This document shows positions 7,742-15,151 of a DNA stretch of 35,305 bases, piece after piece; positions within the stretch are counted from its first letter, which is position 1, and the number at the start of each line of letters is the position of its first letter. The translations under genes and the position numbers were made by a program. The stretch covers positions 1-35,305 of the forward strand of contig NZ_JONO01000050.1 in NCBI RefSeq assembly GCF_000711895.1, written 5' to 3'. This stretch comes from Photorhabdus australis DSM 17609 (lineage in GTDB: Bacteria; Pseudomonadota; Gammaproteobacteria; Enterobacterales; Enterobacteriaceae). Under the pieces are notes generated by a model. The model worked only from the letters and a program-made list of their open reading frames with translations. It ran no database searches and had not been told where the DNA came from.

Positions 7742-9331
7742 TTAATGTTCCCGTGTCTTCCGGAAATTAACATCAGGGTAACGTTCACCAGTAAGATTCA
7801 AATTGACCATGGTTGGTGCAATATAGGTCAAATTGTCACCACCATCGAGCGCCAGGTTCTGCTCATTCTTACGTTTAAACTCTTCCAATTTCTTCGCGTC
7901 ATGACATTCAACCCAACGCGCAGTTGAAACGTTGACTGGTTCATATAAAGCTTCAACGTTGTATTCACTTTTTAGACGAGCAACAACAACATCAAACTGT
8001 AGAACACCCACAGCCCCCACAATTAAGTCGTTATTCATCAGGGGACGAAATACCTGCACAGCACCTTCTTCAGATAACTGAACCAACCCTTTCAATAATT
8101 GCTTCTGTTTCAGCGGATCGCGCAGACGAATACGACGGAATAATTCTGGCGCAAAGTTAGGGATACCCGTAAATTTCAGATCTTCCCCTTGGGTAAAAGT
8201 ATCGCCAATCTGGATTGTGCCATGGTTATGCAAGCCGATAATATCGCCAGGATAAGCATGATCAACATGAGAGCGATCACCAGCCATAAATGTCAGCGCA
8301 TCAGAAATGACGACATCTTTCTTAATTCTTACCTGATGCAACTTCATGCCTTTTTCATATTTACCTGACACCACACGCAAAAAAGCCACACGGTCACGGT
8401 GTTTAGGATCCATATTGGCCTGAATCTTAAAGATAAATCCGGTAAACTTATCTTCTTGAGCAGAAACTGCACGGGCATCGGTCTGACGAGGCATTGGTGC
8501 CGGCGCCCATTCAACCAAACCATCCAACATATGGTTAACACCAAAGTTACCCAATGCAGTACCGAAAAATACGGGTGTCAGTTCACCTTGCAAAAATGCC
8601 TGATGATCAAATTCGTGGGAAGCCCCTTGCACCAGTTCCAGTTCCTGACGCAATTGTTCAGCCAGATCTTCACCTATCGCAGCATCCAGTTCAGGATTAT
8701 TTAGTCCCTTAATCGCGCGAACTTCCTGAATCGTATGCCCCTGTCCAGTCTGATATAGGTACGTTTCATCAAGATGAAGATGATAAACACCTTTAAAAGA
8801 CTTACCACACCCAATCGGCCAGGTGATCGGGCAACAAGCAATATTCAATTCATTCTCCACTTCATCCATCAGTTCCATTGGATCACGGATATCGCGGTCA
8901 AGCTTGTTCATGAACGTTAGAATCGGGGTATCACGCAAACGGGTCACCTCCATCAATTTGCGTGTACGATCCTCAACCCCTTTTGCAGCATCAATAACCA
9001 TCAAGCAACAATCAACAGCCGTTAATGTACGGTAAGTATCTTCGGAGAAATCTTCATGTCCTGGCGTATCAAGCAAGTTAACCAGACAATTCTGGTAAGG
9101 AAACTGCATCACCGAAGTAGTAATAGAAATACCACGTTGTTTTTCCATCTCCATCCAGTCAGATTTCGCGTGCTGATTCGAACCACGACCTTTCACCGTA
9201 CCGGCTTTCTGAATCGCCTGTCCGAACAACAACACTTTCTCAGTGATAGTAGTCTTCCCTGCATCAGGGTGAGAAATGATTGCAAAAGTTCGCCGTTTAG
9301 CGACTTCTTGCTGAAAAGGGGAATTTGACAT
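7742..9331 (-). CDS. prfC: Peptide chain release factor 3
   Basis: A 529-residue GTPase of normal RF3 length. The GTP-binding motifs are present: [12 protein letters not shown] (G1), [10 protein letters not shown] (G2), [17 protein letters not shown] (G3) and MNKLDRD (G4). RF3 releases RF1 and RF2 from the ribosome after peptide release. Its neighbours agree with E. coli (osmY downstream, rimI upstream), except that yjjG, which lies between rimI and prfC in E. coli, is missing; the 134-base gap at 9332-9465 contains no gene. Confidence 0.97.
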   Translation of the reverse strand: MSNSPFQQEVAKRRTFAIISHPDAGKTTITEKVLLFGQAIQKAGTVKGRGSNQHAKSDWMEMEKQRGISITTSVMQFPYQNCLVNLLDTPGHEDFSEDTYRTLTAVDCCLMVIDAAKGVEDRTRKLMEVTRLRDTPILTFMNKLDRDIRDPMELMDEVENELNIACCPITWPIGCGKSFKGVYHLHLDETYLYQTGQGHTIQEVRAIKGLNNPELDAAIGEDLAEQLRQELELVQGASHEFDHQAFLQGELTPVFFGTALGNFGVNHMLDGLVEWAPAPMPRQTDARAVSAQEDKFTGFIFKIQANMDPKHRDRVAFLRVVSGKYEKGMKLHQVRIKKDVVISDALTFMAGDRSHVDHAYPGDIIGLHNHGTIQIGDTFTQGEDLKFTGIPNFAPELFRRIRLRDPLKQKQLLKGLVQLSEEGAVQVFRPLMNNDLIVGAVGVLQFDVVVARLKSEYNVEALYEPVNVSTARWVECHDAKKLEEFKRKNEQNLALDGGDNLTYIAPTMVNLNLTGERYPDVNFRKTREH

Positions 9332-9465
9332 CTATAGAATCTTCTGCTTTGTATACGGGCTTGTACTCAACATCAGGCGCTATCCCCGATAGGAAAACAG
9401 TTTCCAAACCCATGGATGAATAAAAAATTGGCGCTCATTTTCGCTGAAATTGGGGCTATAAACAA

Positions 9466-9933
9466 TCAATCAATTTCATTGCACCATTCAGAAAGTAACG
9501 GCAATGCCATAATAATGGCATCTTCTTTACCTGTTGCAGTAGGATAGTAATTCTTACGCACAGAAACTTGATTAAAGCCTGACTGTTCATACAAGCGGAT
9601 AGCGGAGTAGTTTGATTGTCTTACCTCAAGCCATAAGGTATTCATTCCTTTGCCTGGTAGAATGGATATTAAATATTCTAGTAATGCTTTACCGTAACCT
9701 TTGCCTTGATAGTCGGGGTGAATAGCAATATTAAATAATGTGGCTTCATCTAATACCAATTGAGTGATAGCAAAGCCAATAAGTTGCTCATTAATGGCTA
9801 TTTTATAATTCAAATACCGCTCCCCCTGATTACTGAAAAATGTTTTTTCATTCCACGGGAATGCATGACTGGCTTTCTCAACCAGAAAAGCAGACGGGAG
9901 ATCAGCGGGAGTTAATAGAGAAATGTTGTTCAT
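9466..9933 (-). CDS. rimI: Ribosomal protein bS18 alanine N-acetyltransferase
   Basis: A 155-residue GNAT acetyltransferase. I place the start at 9933 (MNNISLLTPADLPSAF), which matches E. coli RimI; the longer ORF to 9990 adds 19 residues that lie inside holD. Seen are the acetyl-CoA loop QGKGYGKA (residues 76-83), the catalytic pair E103 and Y115 at the E. coli positions, and the C-terminal block KNYYPTATGKEDAIIMALP. It acetylates the N-terminal Ala of S18. It overlaps holD by 32 bases as in E. coli. The C-terminus is a few residues longer than in E. coli. Confidence 0.94.
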   Translation of the reverse strand: MNNISLLTPADLPSAFLVEKASHAFPWNEKTFFSNQGERYLNYKIAINEQLIGFAITQLVLDEATLFNIAIHPDYQGKGYGKALLEYLISILPGKGMNTLWLEVRQSNYSAIRLYEQSGFNQVSVRKNYYPTATGKEDAIIMALPLLSEWCNEID

Positions 9934-10315
9934 ATTGAGAAATCTGCTGCCAAAGAGAACGTTTTGCCTGTCCATCACAATATAAATCATTTAATGCAGG
10001 GCTTCTCAAAGAAATTCCTTGCCATGATAGTGTAATATCCACGCCCAGCAGCCAACATGGGCACTTGACCTGTTCCGGTAACATCGCAACATTGTCCGAT
10101 GTAATACAGTAAACAGAGGATTTATCCAACCCCATAGCTGTAAAAATATCTATTAATAATGAATTAGTTAAATCAATGTGGTCATTGGTAATAATCAACA
10201 GACGGGTGGCATCAGGTAGGTGAACAGCCAATTCACCTTGTAAAACCGCAGGGTTACGTAAGGTCCATTGGGTAATCCCCAATTGAGCTAATAACCTGTC
10301 GCGCCGGGTTACCAT
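9902..10315 (-). CDS. holD: DNA polymerase III psi subunit
   Basis: A 137-residue protein starting MVTRRDRLLAQLGITQWTLR, followed by NPAVLQGE, the N-terminal segment by which psi contacts chi. It ends RSLWQQISQYEQHF. Psi links the clamp loader to chi and so to single-stranded DNA binding protein. It overlaps rimI at its 3' end and is divergent from rsmC, separated by about 127 bases that must hold both promoters, the same arrangement as in E. coli. Confidence 0.92.
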   Translation of the reverse strand: MVTRRDRLLAQLGITQWTLRNPAVLQGELAVHLPDATRLLIITNDHIDLTNSLLIDIFTAMGLDKSSVYCITSDNVAMLPEQVKCPCWLLGVDITLSWQGISLRSPALNDLYCDGQAKRSLWQQISQYEQHFSINSR

Positions 10316-10442
10316 ATCTATTCACCTGCTGTAAAAAATAACAGTAATATGTTATCAGAGGCCACTATCTGCGCCAATATTGGGTATTAGATTTATCATT
10401 CCCTGTACTTGAGCACAGAAGTATGAAGGAGCTTATAGACAA

Positions 10443-11459
10443 ATGTCTGCGTTAACCCCCGCTAGTGAAGTTATTTTGCGTCACCGTGAGCAATTTTGCT
10501 CTCATCACCTGCTGTTCGCCGGTGATATTCAAGATACACTGGCAACCCAAATTGATGCTGCCAGTGTGCGAGTGCACACTAACCAATATCATCACTGGCA
10601 ATCGCTGATCCGTACTCTGGGTGATAATGCCTGGTTCGGTCTGGTAGCCGAAAAAGCATTTACCCAAGGTTGTGACACCCTGATCTATTACTGGCCTAAA
10701 AGTAAGCAAGAAGCGCGCTTTCAATTACGCAGTTTGTTCTCTGTCTTGCCAAAAGGTATCAATATCTTCGTTGTCGGTGAAAACCGTAGCGGAGTACGTA
10801 GTGTAGACAAACTAATGGATGGCATGGCGACTTTCCAAAAAATCGACAGTGCCCGTCGTTGCAGCCTCTTCTACGGCCAGTTAGAGCATGAAGTGCAGTT
10901 CGAACAGGATAACTGGTGGAACAGTTATCAAGTGGAAAACGTCACAGTGAATACCTTACCAGGTGTATTTAGCCAGGATGAACTGGATGTCGGCAGCCGT
11001 TTGTTACTTTCTACCTTTAACAAACCTCTCTCCGGCAATTTACTGGATATCGCATGTGGTGCTGGTGTCCTGGCCGCCGTATTAGGTAAAAATAATCCTC
11101 AGTTAGCACTTACTCTGAGTGATGTTAATGCAGCGGCTATTGCCTCCAGTAAAGCCACTTTAAAAGCCAATAAACTGGAAGGTAAGGTTGTAGTCAGCAA
11201 TGTTTATTCCAATATTGAAGATAAATTCGATTGGATTATCTCTAATCCCCCCTTCCATGAAGGATTGAAAACCAGTTTACTGGCAGCCGATGATCTGATC
11301 CGCCAAGCGCCCAGCCACCTCAAACCCGGAGGTAAGCTACGGATTGTTGCTAATGCCTTCCTGCCTTATCCCGATTTACTGGATAAAACTTTTGGCGCTC
11401 ATGAAGTCATTGCGCAAACGGGGAAATTCAAAGTTTATCAGGCAATAAAAAGATCCTAA
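10443..11459 (+). CDS. rsmC: 16S rRNA m2G1207 methyltransferase
   Basis: A 338-residue protein, normal length. It has a degenerate N-terminal methyltransferase-like domain and an active C-terminal domain with the SAM loop DIACGAG (202-208) and the amino-methyltransferase motif NPPF (268-271). It methylates N2 of G1207 in 16S rRNA within the 30S subunit. The start is the ATG at 10443, with GAAGGAG about 12 bases upstream. A strong terminator follows. Confidence 0.96.
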   Translation: MSALTPASEVILRHREQFCSHHLLFAGDIQDTLATQIDAASVRVHTNQYHHWQSLIRTLGDNAWFGLVAEKAFTQGCDTLIYYWPKSKQEARFQLRSLFSVLPKGINIFVVGENRSGVRSVDKLMDGMATFQKIDSARRCSLFYGQLEHEVQFEQDNWWNSYQVENVTVNTLPGVFSQDELDVGSRLLLSTFNKPLSGNLLDIACGAGVLAAVLGKNNPQLALTLSDVNAAAIASSKATLKANKLEGKVVVSNVYSNIEDKFDWIISNPPFHEGLKTSLLAADDLIRQAPSHLKPGGKLRIVANAFLPYPDLLDKTFGAHEVIAQTGKFKVYQAIKRS

Positions 11460-11468
11460 CTTACCCAT

Positions 11469-11502
11469 CCTGTCCTTAAATCCAAAGGACAGGTTATTTT
11501 TG
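11469..11502 (+). terminator. rsmC terminator
   Basis: CCTGTCCTT (11469-11477) pairs with AAGGACAGG (11485-11493) and is followed by TTATTTTTG. Confidence 0.88.
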
Positions 11503-11514
11503 ATAACAACATAA

Positions 11515-11641
11515 TATACCCTCTGGATTTCAAGATGGATCGCGACGGCAAGGGAACGCATCCCCAGGAGCATAGATAACTAGGTGACTGGGGTAAGTGA
11601 ACGCAGCCAACAAAAAGGCAACTTGAAAGGTGACGGGTATA
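11515..11641. repeat. ERIC element, full length (127 bp)
   Basis: Bounded by TATACC and GGGTATA, with the diagnostic core CATCCCCAGGAGC..TAGGTGACTGGGG..CGCAGCCAACA. ERIC elements are non-coding mobile palindromes of enterobacteria. This copy lies between the rsmC terminator and the tRNA promoter. Confidence 0.92.
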
Positions 11642-11689
11642 ACGATGATGATTTTTACGGCAACCATGCAACGCTATAATAAATAATGA

Positions 11690-11717
11690 TTGACGTAAGC
11701 TACAAAACCTCTAGAAT
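11690..11717 (+). promoter_or_regulatory. Sigma-70 promoter of the tRNA-Leu genes
   Basis: TTGACG (11690-11695), 16-base spacer, TAGAAT (11712-11717), followed by a GC-rich discriminator (TCGCCCCC) as usual for stringently controlled stable-RNA promoters. The first tRNA begins 42 bases after the -10. Confidence 0.7.
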
Positions 11718-11759
11718 TCGCCCCCGTACTATCGATCAAGGTTGATAGAGTCTGAATTT

Positions 11760-11845
11760 GCGAGGGTGGCGGAATTGGTAGACGCGCTAGCTTCAGGTGT
11801 TAGTGTCCTACGGACGTGGGGGTTCAAGTCCCCCCCTTCGCACCA
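11760..11845 (+). tRNA. tRNA-Leu (anticodon CAG)
   Basis: An 86-base tRNA with long variable arm. Acceptor GCGAGGG pairs with CCTTCGC, the anticodon CAG lies at 11794-11796, the T-arm is GGGGG-TTCAAGT-CCCCC, and CCA is encoded. It reads CUG codons. The variable arm is one base shorter than in the second copy. Confidence 0.95.
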
Positions 11846-11893
11846 AATCAGACAACAGCTGATGAGATTCAGTAACAGAAAATAACAGTACCT

Positions 11894-11980
11894 GCGAGGG
11901 TGGCGGAATTGGTAGACGCGCTAGCTTCAGGTGTTAGTGTCCTTACGGACGTGAGGGTTCAAGTCCCTCCTTTCGCACCA
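11894..11980 (+). tRNA. tRNA-Leu (anticodon CAG), second copy
   Basis: An 87-base tRNA with anticodon CAG at 11928-11930 and encoded CCA, 48 bases after the first copy and probably in the same transcript. The T-stem differs from the first copy by a paired change (GAGGG/CCCTC against GGGGG/CCCCC), so pairing is kept. It marks the border between conserved core and the accessory region to the right. Confidence 0.95.
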
Positions 11981-12032
11981 ATCTGTTCGTTTTCCGTATC
12001 AATTCATTTCCTGTTCTTCCTTCTGTAAAGCA

Positions 12033-12299
12033 TCAAAAGCAACCAAACCGATGTACTCCAGCCAGCAAAGCACATAACACAGCAAATCCTGATGGTATTA
12101 ACAGGAAATGGCGTGACCTCTGATTCAGCAGCATCAATAAAGTTAGCAACATTGCGATTACTACACCAATTTTAAACTGCTCGATTCCCGGATTCACTAT
12201 TATAAATAGCATTCCTGCCAGACCAGATAAACCCACTCCCCACAAGCTGGTCATGCCCTGCCAGAAAAGAGATCTTTGTCTTTCTTTAGCCCTTATCAT
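12033..12299 (-). CDS. Small inner-membrane protein, YjjZ/DUF1435-like
   Basis: An 88-residue protein from the ATG at 12299 (MIRAKERQRSLFWQGMTSLW). TTG and GTG codons lie in frame up to 12311, but none has a clear ribosome binding site. Three hydrophobic segments are visible: GVGLSGLAGMLFIIV, IGVVIAMLLTLLML and LIPSGFAVLCALLAGV, with a basic QRSRH loop. It resembles what I remember of YjjZ, the small protein near rsmC and the leu tRNAs in E. coli. A near-perfect Fur box lies 20-35 bases upstream, so it is probably repressed by iron. Molecular function unknown. Confidence 0.65.
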   Translation of the reverse strand: MIRAKERQRSLFWQGMTSLWGVGLSGLAGMLFIIVNPGIEQFKIGVVIAMLLTLLMLLNQRSRHFLLIPSGFAVLCALLAGVHRFGCF

Positions 12300-12317
12300 A
12301 ATTCGCACCAATACAAA

Positions 12318-12332
12318 TGATAATGATTACCA
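12318..12332 (-). promoter_or_regulatory. Fur box
   Basis: TGATAAT-G-ATTACCA matches the 7-1-7 Fur consensus TGATAAT-N-ATTATCA in 13 of 14 defined positions. It lies immediately upstream of the small membrane protein gene. Confidence 0.65.
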
Positions 12333-12457
12333 ATATCATATACAAAAAAGCACGAAGTACAAGCCAGTTAATCCCCTTTGATCAGATAGTAATTACACCA
12401 ATTTATACGCAGTTTCTGTGTCGTTAACATTAATGACAGCATAACCCCAAAGCATTA

Positions 12458-12494
12458 CCATCCATTTCATAAACTTAGTTTATAAAATGGATGG
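12458..12494 (-). terminator. Long hairpin after the first SGNH gene
   Basis: CCATCCATTT-ATAAAC (12458-12474) pairs with GTTTAT-AAATGGATGG (12478-12494) with one internal mismatch and a 3-base loop. It lies 28 bases past the stop at 12522. No long T-run follows on the - strand, so it may also serve as an mRNA 3' end stabiliser. Confidence 0.5.
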
Positions 12495-12521
12495 CAAATT
12501 ATACGATATTACAAAACCCAT

Positions 12522-14654
12522 TTATTCTGAATAAGAGACCTTTAATGAGAATAATTCACCAAAAACTGGAAATATTTCTGTCTTTAAACCTTTATTATAT
12601 CGAGATGATATATTCAACATTTCCTCTTCTTCATCCTGTGCCAATTTAGGCCATTCCAAAGTGACTGTATTGAATCCCGGTTTAGTAAGAAAACCAGGAA
12701 CTATTAGTTGACGATGAGACCACTCCGATGATGGCTCCATTTCTTCAAGCAATTCACCGTTAATTAAAATCCTAACTTTACTTTCTTCGATATATTTCTT
12801 AACTCTGCTGGTAACTGCCATATTTAAATCACGATTGCCAGTCGTGATCAGCGTAAACGATGATGTTGGCCACCATGATTTAAAATATGGAACACTTCTT
12901 CGCGTATTGACTTCAGGATCTACGGAAACTCTAATAACCGCACTAGCTCGCTCAATATATTGAGGTTCAGTCAAATCCACACCGTATTTAAGCTGGTCAA
13001 TATAACTCTTTTGATAATATTCTTTCAACACATGACCATGACGACCGTACTTATTAAGTATTTCACAGATTGCGTCAATCGTTTGCGCATCTGCGCCTGG
13101 TGATGTTTGAGCCACGGGAAAATCAAGCGGAGAATTGACAAGTTCAAGTAGCTTTTGCCCTGCTCGACTTAGGCTAAATCCTGCTCCTTTCTCACAACTT
13201 CTGGCTTTAATATACAACTCCATAACATCCAATATTTCAGATGAGTATTGCACAGCTTTATCAAATAACTTAACAACTCGCCCTCTTTCCGCAGCTTCAT
13301 CAATTGGTCGATTGATATGACTGTTGTATAAAGCAGTATAAAAATAAGAAACAGCTAAATCATATGAAGATACATTTAAATCAATGTCTTCTCTTGCCAT
13401 TACCTCCCAGTTTACATCTGACTTATCTTTTCCATGATTAATTAGCCATTCTGCTACAGAAGACATCGCAACTTTGAAACCTTCCGGTGTCATATGGCAG
13501 TAATCAACAAAAAGTGAATCATCTAACAGACTCGTCCCCAAATACTTAAAGAAGTAATATTCTAAATTGATAATTTTGACTCCAACACTTTGTTGGAGAA
13601 TACATTCTTTCACAAATGAAGGCGTATTGGGGAATGATGTGACAAGATCATACATTAACGCATAACTGCATTCCGCGTCTAAATATGGCTTAGCTTCTTC
13701 AGCGCGATTTAACGCAATTAAACTATTAGCCACAATACGGTTAGAAGTCGCCGCAGTACCGCCATCAATACCGATCATGATCAAACCCAATTCTAAAGCC
13801 TTAATATACTCCCCACTGATTATTGCTTGTGACGCACGGCGATATAATTCATACCACTCAGCAGTTTTGCCATTACCTAACCAATGAAGTGGCGTTTTCC
13901 GCTCCCAATCTGCGTAATTGGCTGCCGGTAAAGCAAAAATAAATTCAGTACCGCTTTCTTTGGATATTACATCTATTCTATTTATCAATATTTCTGCATT
14001 CTTTTCCAATTTTTCCTTATATTCAACTGCAATTCCATTAGGACCTGAATTTGCAAGTACATTAGCGTAATTTCTACGTCTTTCCAATGGTGGATTATGC
14101 TCAAATAACACATCTGAAAACCAGTTATTACCCGCAAGGATAACTACATAATCCGGTTGTAATTGTAAGCTTGCCTGACAAGTCTCCAATAGTCCCCCCG
14201 CATTCATGCAGCTTTTTGCAAGATCGATGACTTCCCATTCGATATCAGTATGCTGATTCAATAAATGCGATAATGTTTTGGCTGGCGTAGTATGAGGAGA
14301 GAAAAGCATGCCAAGCGCGACAGACTCACCGACAAGGCATACCCTTTTCACATTTTTTGCTTTATTCACCGTCAGTTGCTGTCGTGAACTTTCCCAAAAA
14401 ATGGAGTCAGATTGCTCACGTCTGACAAAAGTAATTTCACCATCAATTTTCGCCGGATGCCATGTCCCGATAGCCGTATATCCATCAATATTTTCACTGC
14501 ATGAAGGAATGTTATTAAAAAATTTAGCATCGTTATTATTTTGATCTTCACTCATTAAATAGATTTGAGCTAATCGCATCACTTCCAAAGCATCTTCTTT
14601 ATTATCAAAAAGAAACGTTGCTAACTTTTCAGTATTGACGTTAGATTTATTCAC
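12522..14654 (-). CDS. SGNH-hydrolase-like protein, copy 1 (orphan copy, GTG start)
   Basis: A 710-residue protein, about 93 percent identical to the 15152-17284 gene (52 differences counted by eye). SGNH-type motifs: GES with S111 (block I, GDS in most families), AGNNW at 174-178 (block III, G-x-N) and DYCH with D384 and H387 (block V, DxxH). Between blocks III and V, residues 274-326 look TPR-like (GEYIKALELGL, NRAEEAKPYLD). A helical region follows to about 570, then a beta-rich C-terminal domain (about 585-710). There is no signal peptide, so it is probably cytoplasmic; the likely chemistry is deacylation or acyl transfer on an unknown substrate. The start codon is GTG where copy 2 has ATG. 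Its former carbamoyltransferase partner is gone. Family name beyond SGNH not recognised. Confidence 0.82.
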   Translation of the reverse strand: MNKSNVNTEKLATFLFDNKEDALEVMRLAQIYLMSEDQNNNDAKFFNNIPSCSENIDGYTAIGTWHPAKIDGEITFVRREQSDSIFWESSRQQLTVNKAKNVKRVCLVGESVALGMLFSPHTTPAKTLSHLLNQHTDIEWEVIDLAKSCMNAGGLLETCQASLQLQPDYVVILAGNNWFSDVLFEHNPPLERRRNYANVLANSGPNGIAVEYKEKLEKNAEILINRIDVISKESGTEFIFALPAANYADWERKTPLHWLGNGKTAEWYELYRRASQAIISGEYIKALELGLIMIGIDGGTAATSNRIVANSLIALNRAEEAKPYLDAECSYALMYDLVTSFPNTPSFVKECILQQSVGVKIINLEYYFFKYLGTSLLDDSLFVDYCHMTPEGFKVAMSSVAEWLINHGKDKSDVNWEVMAREDIDLNVSSYDLAVSYFYTALYNSHINRPIDEAAERGRVVKLFDKAVQYSSEILDVMELYIKARSCEKGAGFSLSRAGQKLLELVNSPLDFPVAQTSPGADAQTIDAICEILNKYGRHGHVLKEYYQKSYIDQLKYGVDLTEPQYIERASAVIRVSVDPEVNTRRSVPYFKSWWPTSSFTLITTGNRDLNMAVTSRVKKYIEESKVRILINGELLEEMEPSSEWSHRQLIVPGFLTKPGFNTVTLEWPKLAQDEEEEMLNISSRYNKGLKTEIFPVFGELFSLKVSYSE

Positions 14655-14682
14655 ATTATTTTCCTAAACACTTAAGTTTATG

Positions 14683-14705
14683 CCAAATAAAAGTATAAAT
14701 AGCTT
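14683..14705 (-). pseudogene. 3' scar of a deleted carbamoyltransferase gene
   Basis: These bases match the last codons of the intact carbamoyltransferase at 17315-17340 (AATAAAAGTATAAATAGCTT shared). The stop codon is lost (CCA where copy 2 has CTA). Homology ends at 14705, and the next base begins an ERIC. So the first operon copy once had the same gene in the same place. Confidence 0.75.
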
Positions 14706-14787
14706 TATACCCAATAGATTTCAATTTGCAACGCAACGGTAAGTTAAAGCAACCAATAAATCAGCAACTTGATGGATGAAAGGTATA
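14706..14787. repeat. ERIC element with internal deletion (82 bp)
   Basis: It keeps both ends (TATACCCAATAGATTTC and GGATGAAAGGTATA) but lacks about 45 bp of the centre. It fills the gap between the carbamoyltransferase scar and the point where homology to the upstream block of the other operon resumes. Confidence 0.75.
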
Positions 14788-14791
14788 AACA

Positions 14792-15100
14792 TTATAATTA
14801 TTTTCATTGAACAATATCAGTATTACGTCAAAAATGTAAACCTTATCGAGTTAATTTTGTGATCATTATTAAAACAAAACATTATAAATCACCACCATTT
14901 ATCTCTTCATTTTACATGAAAATCAAATATGATCCTTTTCAACAAATTAATATTAATCTATTATTTACCAACAGATTAATAATCACAGGAATAATTAGTT
15001 ACATGAATTAAGTAAATTTCTGTGTAAAATAGGAGTAATGGTATTCAAGCCGTGTAATAGCCAAAGACACACAATTAGCCCGCTTTAAAGTGCGGGCTTG
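14792..15100. repeat. Duplicated operon-upstream block, copy 1
   Basis: About 310 bp that match 19421-19743 with scattered substitutions and small indels, for example the shared TCAATTTTGTGATCATTATT-like and ACAGATTAATAATCAC segments. It contains no ORF of note and ends in the hairpin at 15077-15098. It presumably came along with the operon duplication and may contain its promoter or a small RNA. Confidence 0.75.
15077..15098. terminator. Hairpin AGCCCGC/GCGGGCT, also 3' of SGNH copy 2
   Basis: A 7-bp stem with an 8-base loop, located 54 bases after the stop of the gene ending at 15152 and at the edge of the duplicated block. The homologous hairpin at 19721-19735 has CCCAC/GTGGG, so the G-C pair became A-T on both sides, a compensated change. 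Confidence 0.6.
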
Positions 15101-15151
15101 CTTACACTAAATAGCAATGGAGGCAGATCAAACAGATATTATAAAACCAAC

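Noticed and set aside
11760-11980. tRNA-Leu pair as attachment site of an integrated island
   Set aside because: I found no direct repeat of a tRNA 3' end further right in the window, and the first genes to its right include a core-like YjjZ-type gene.
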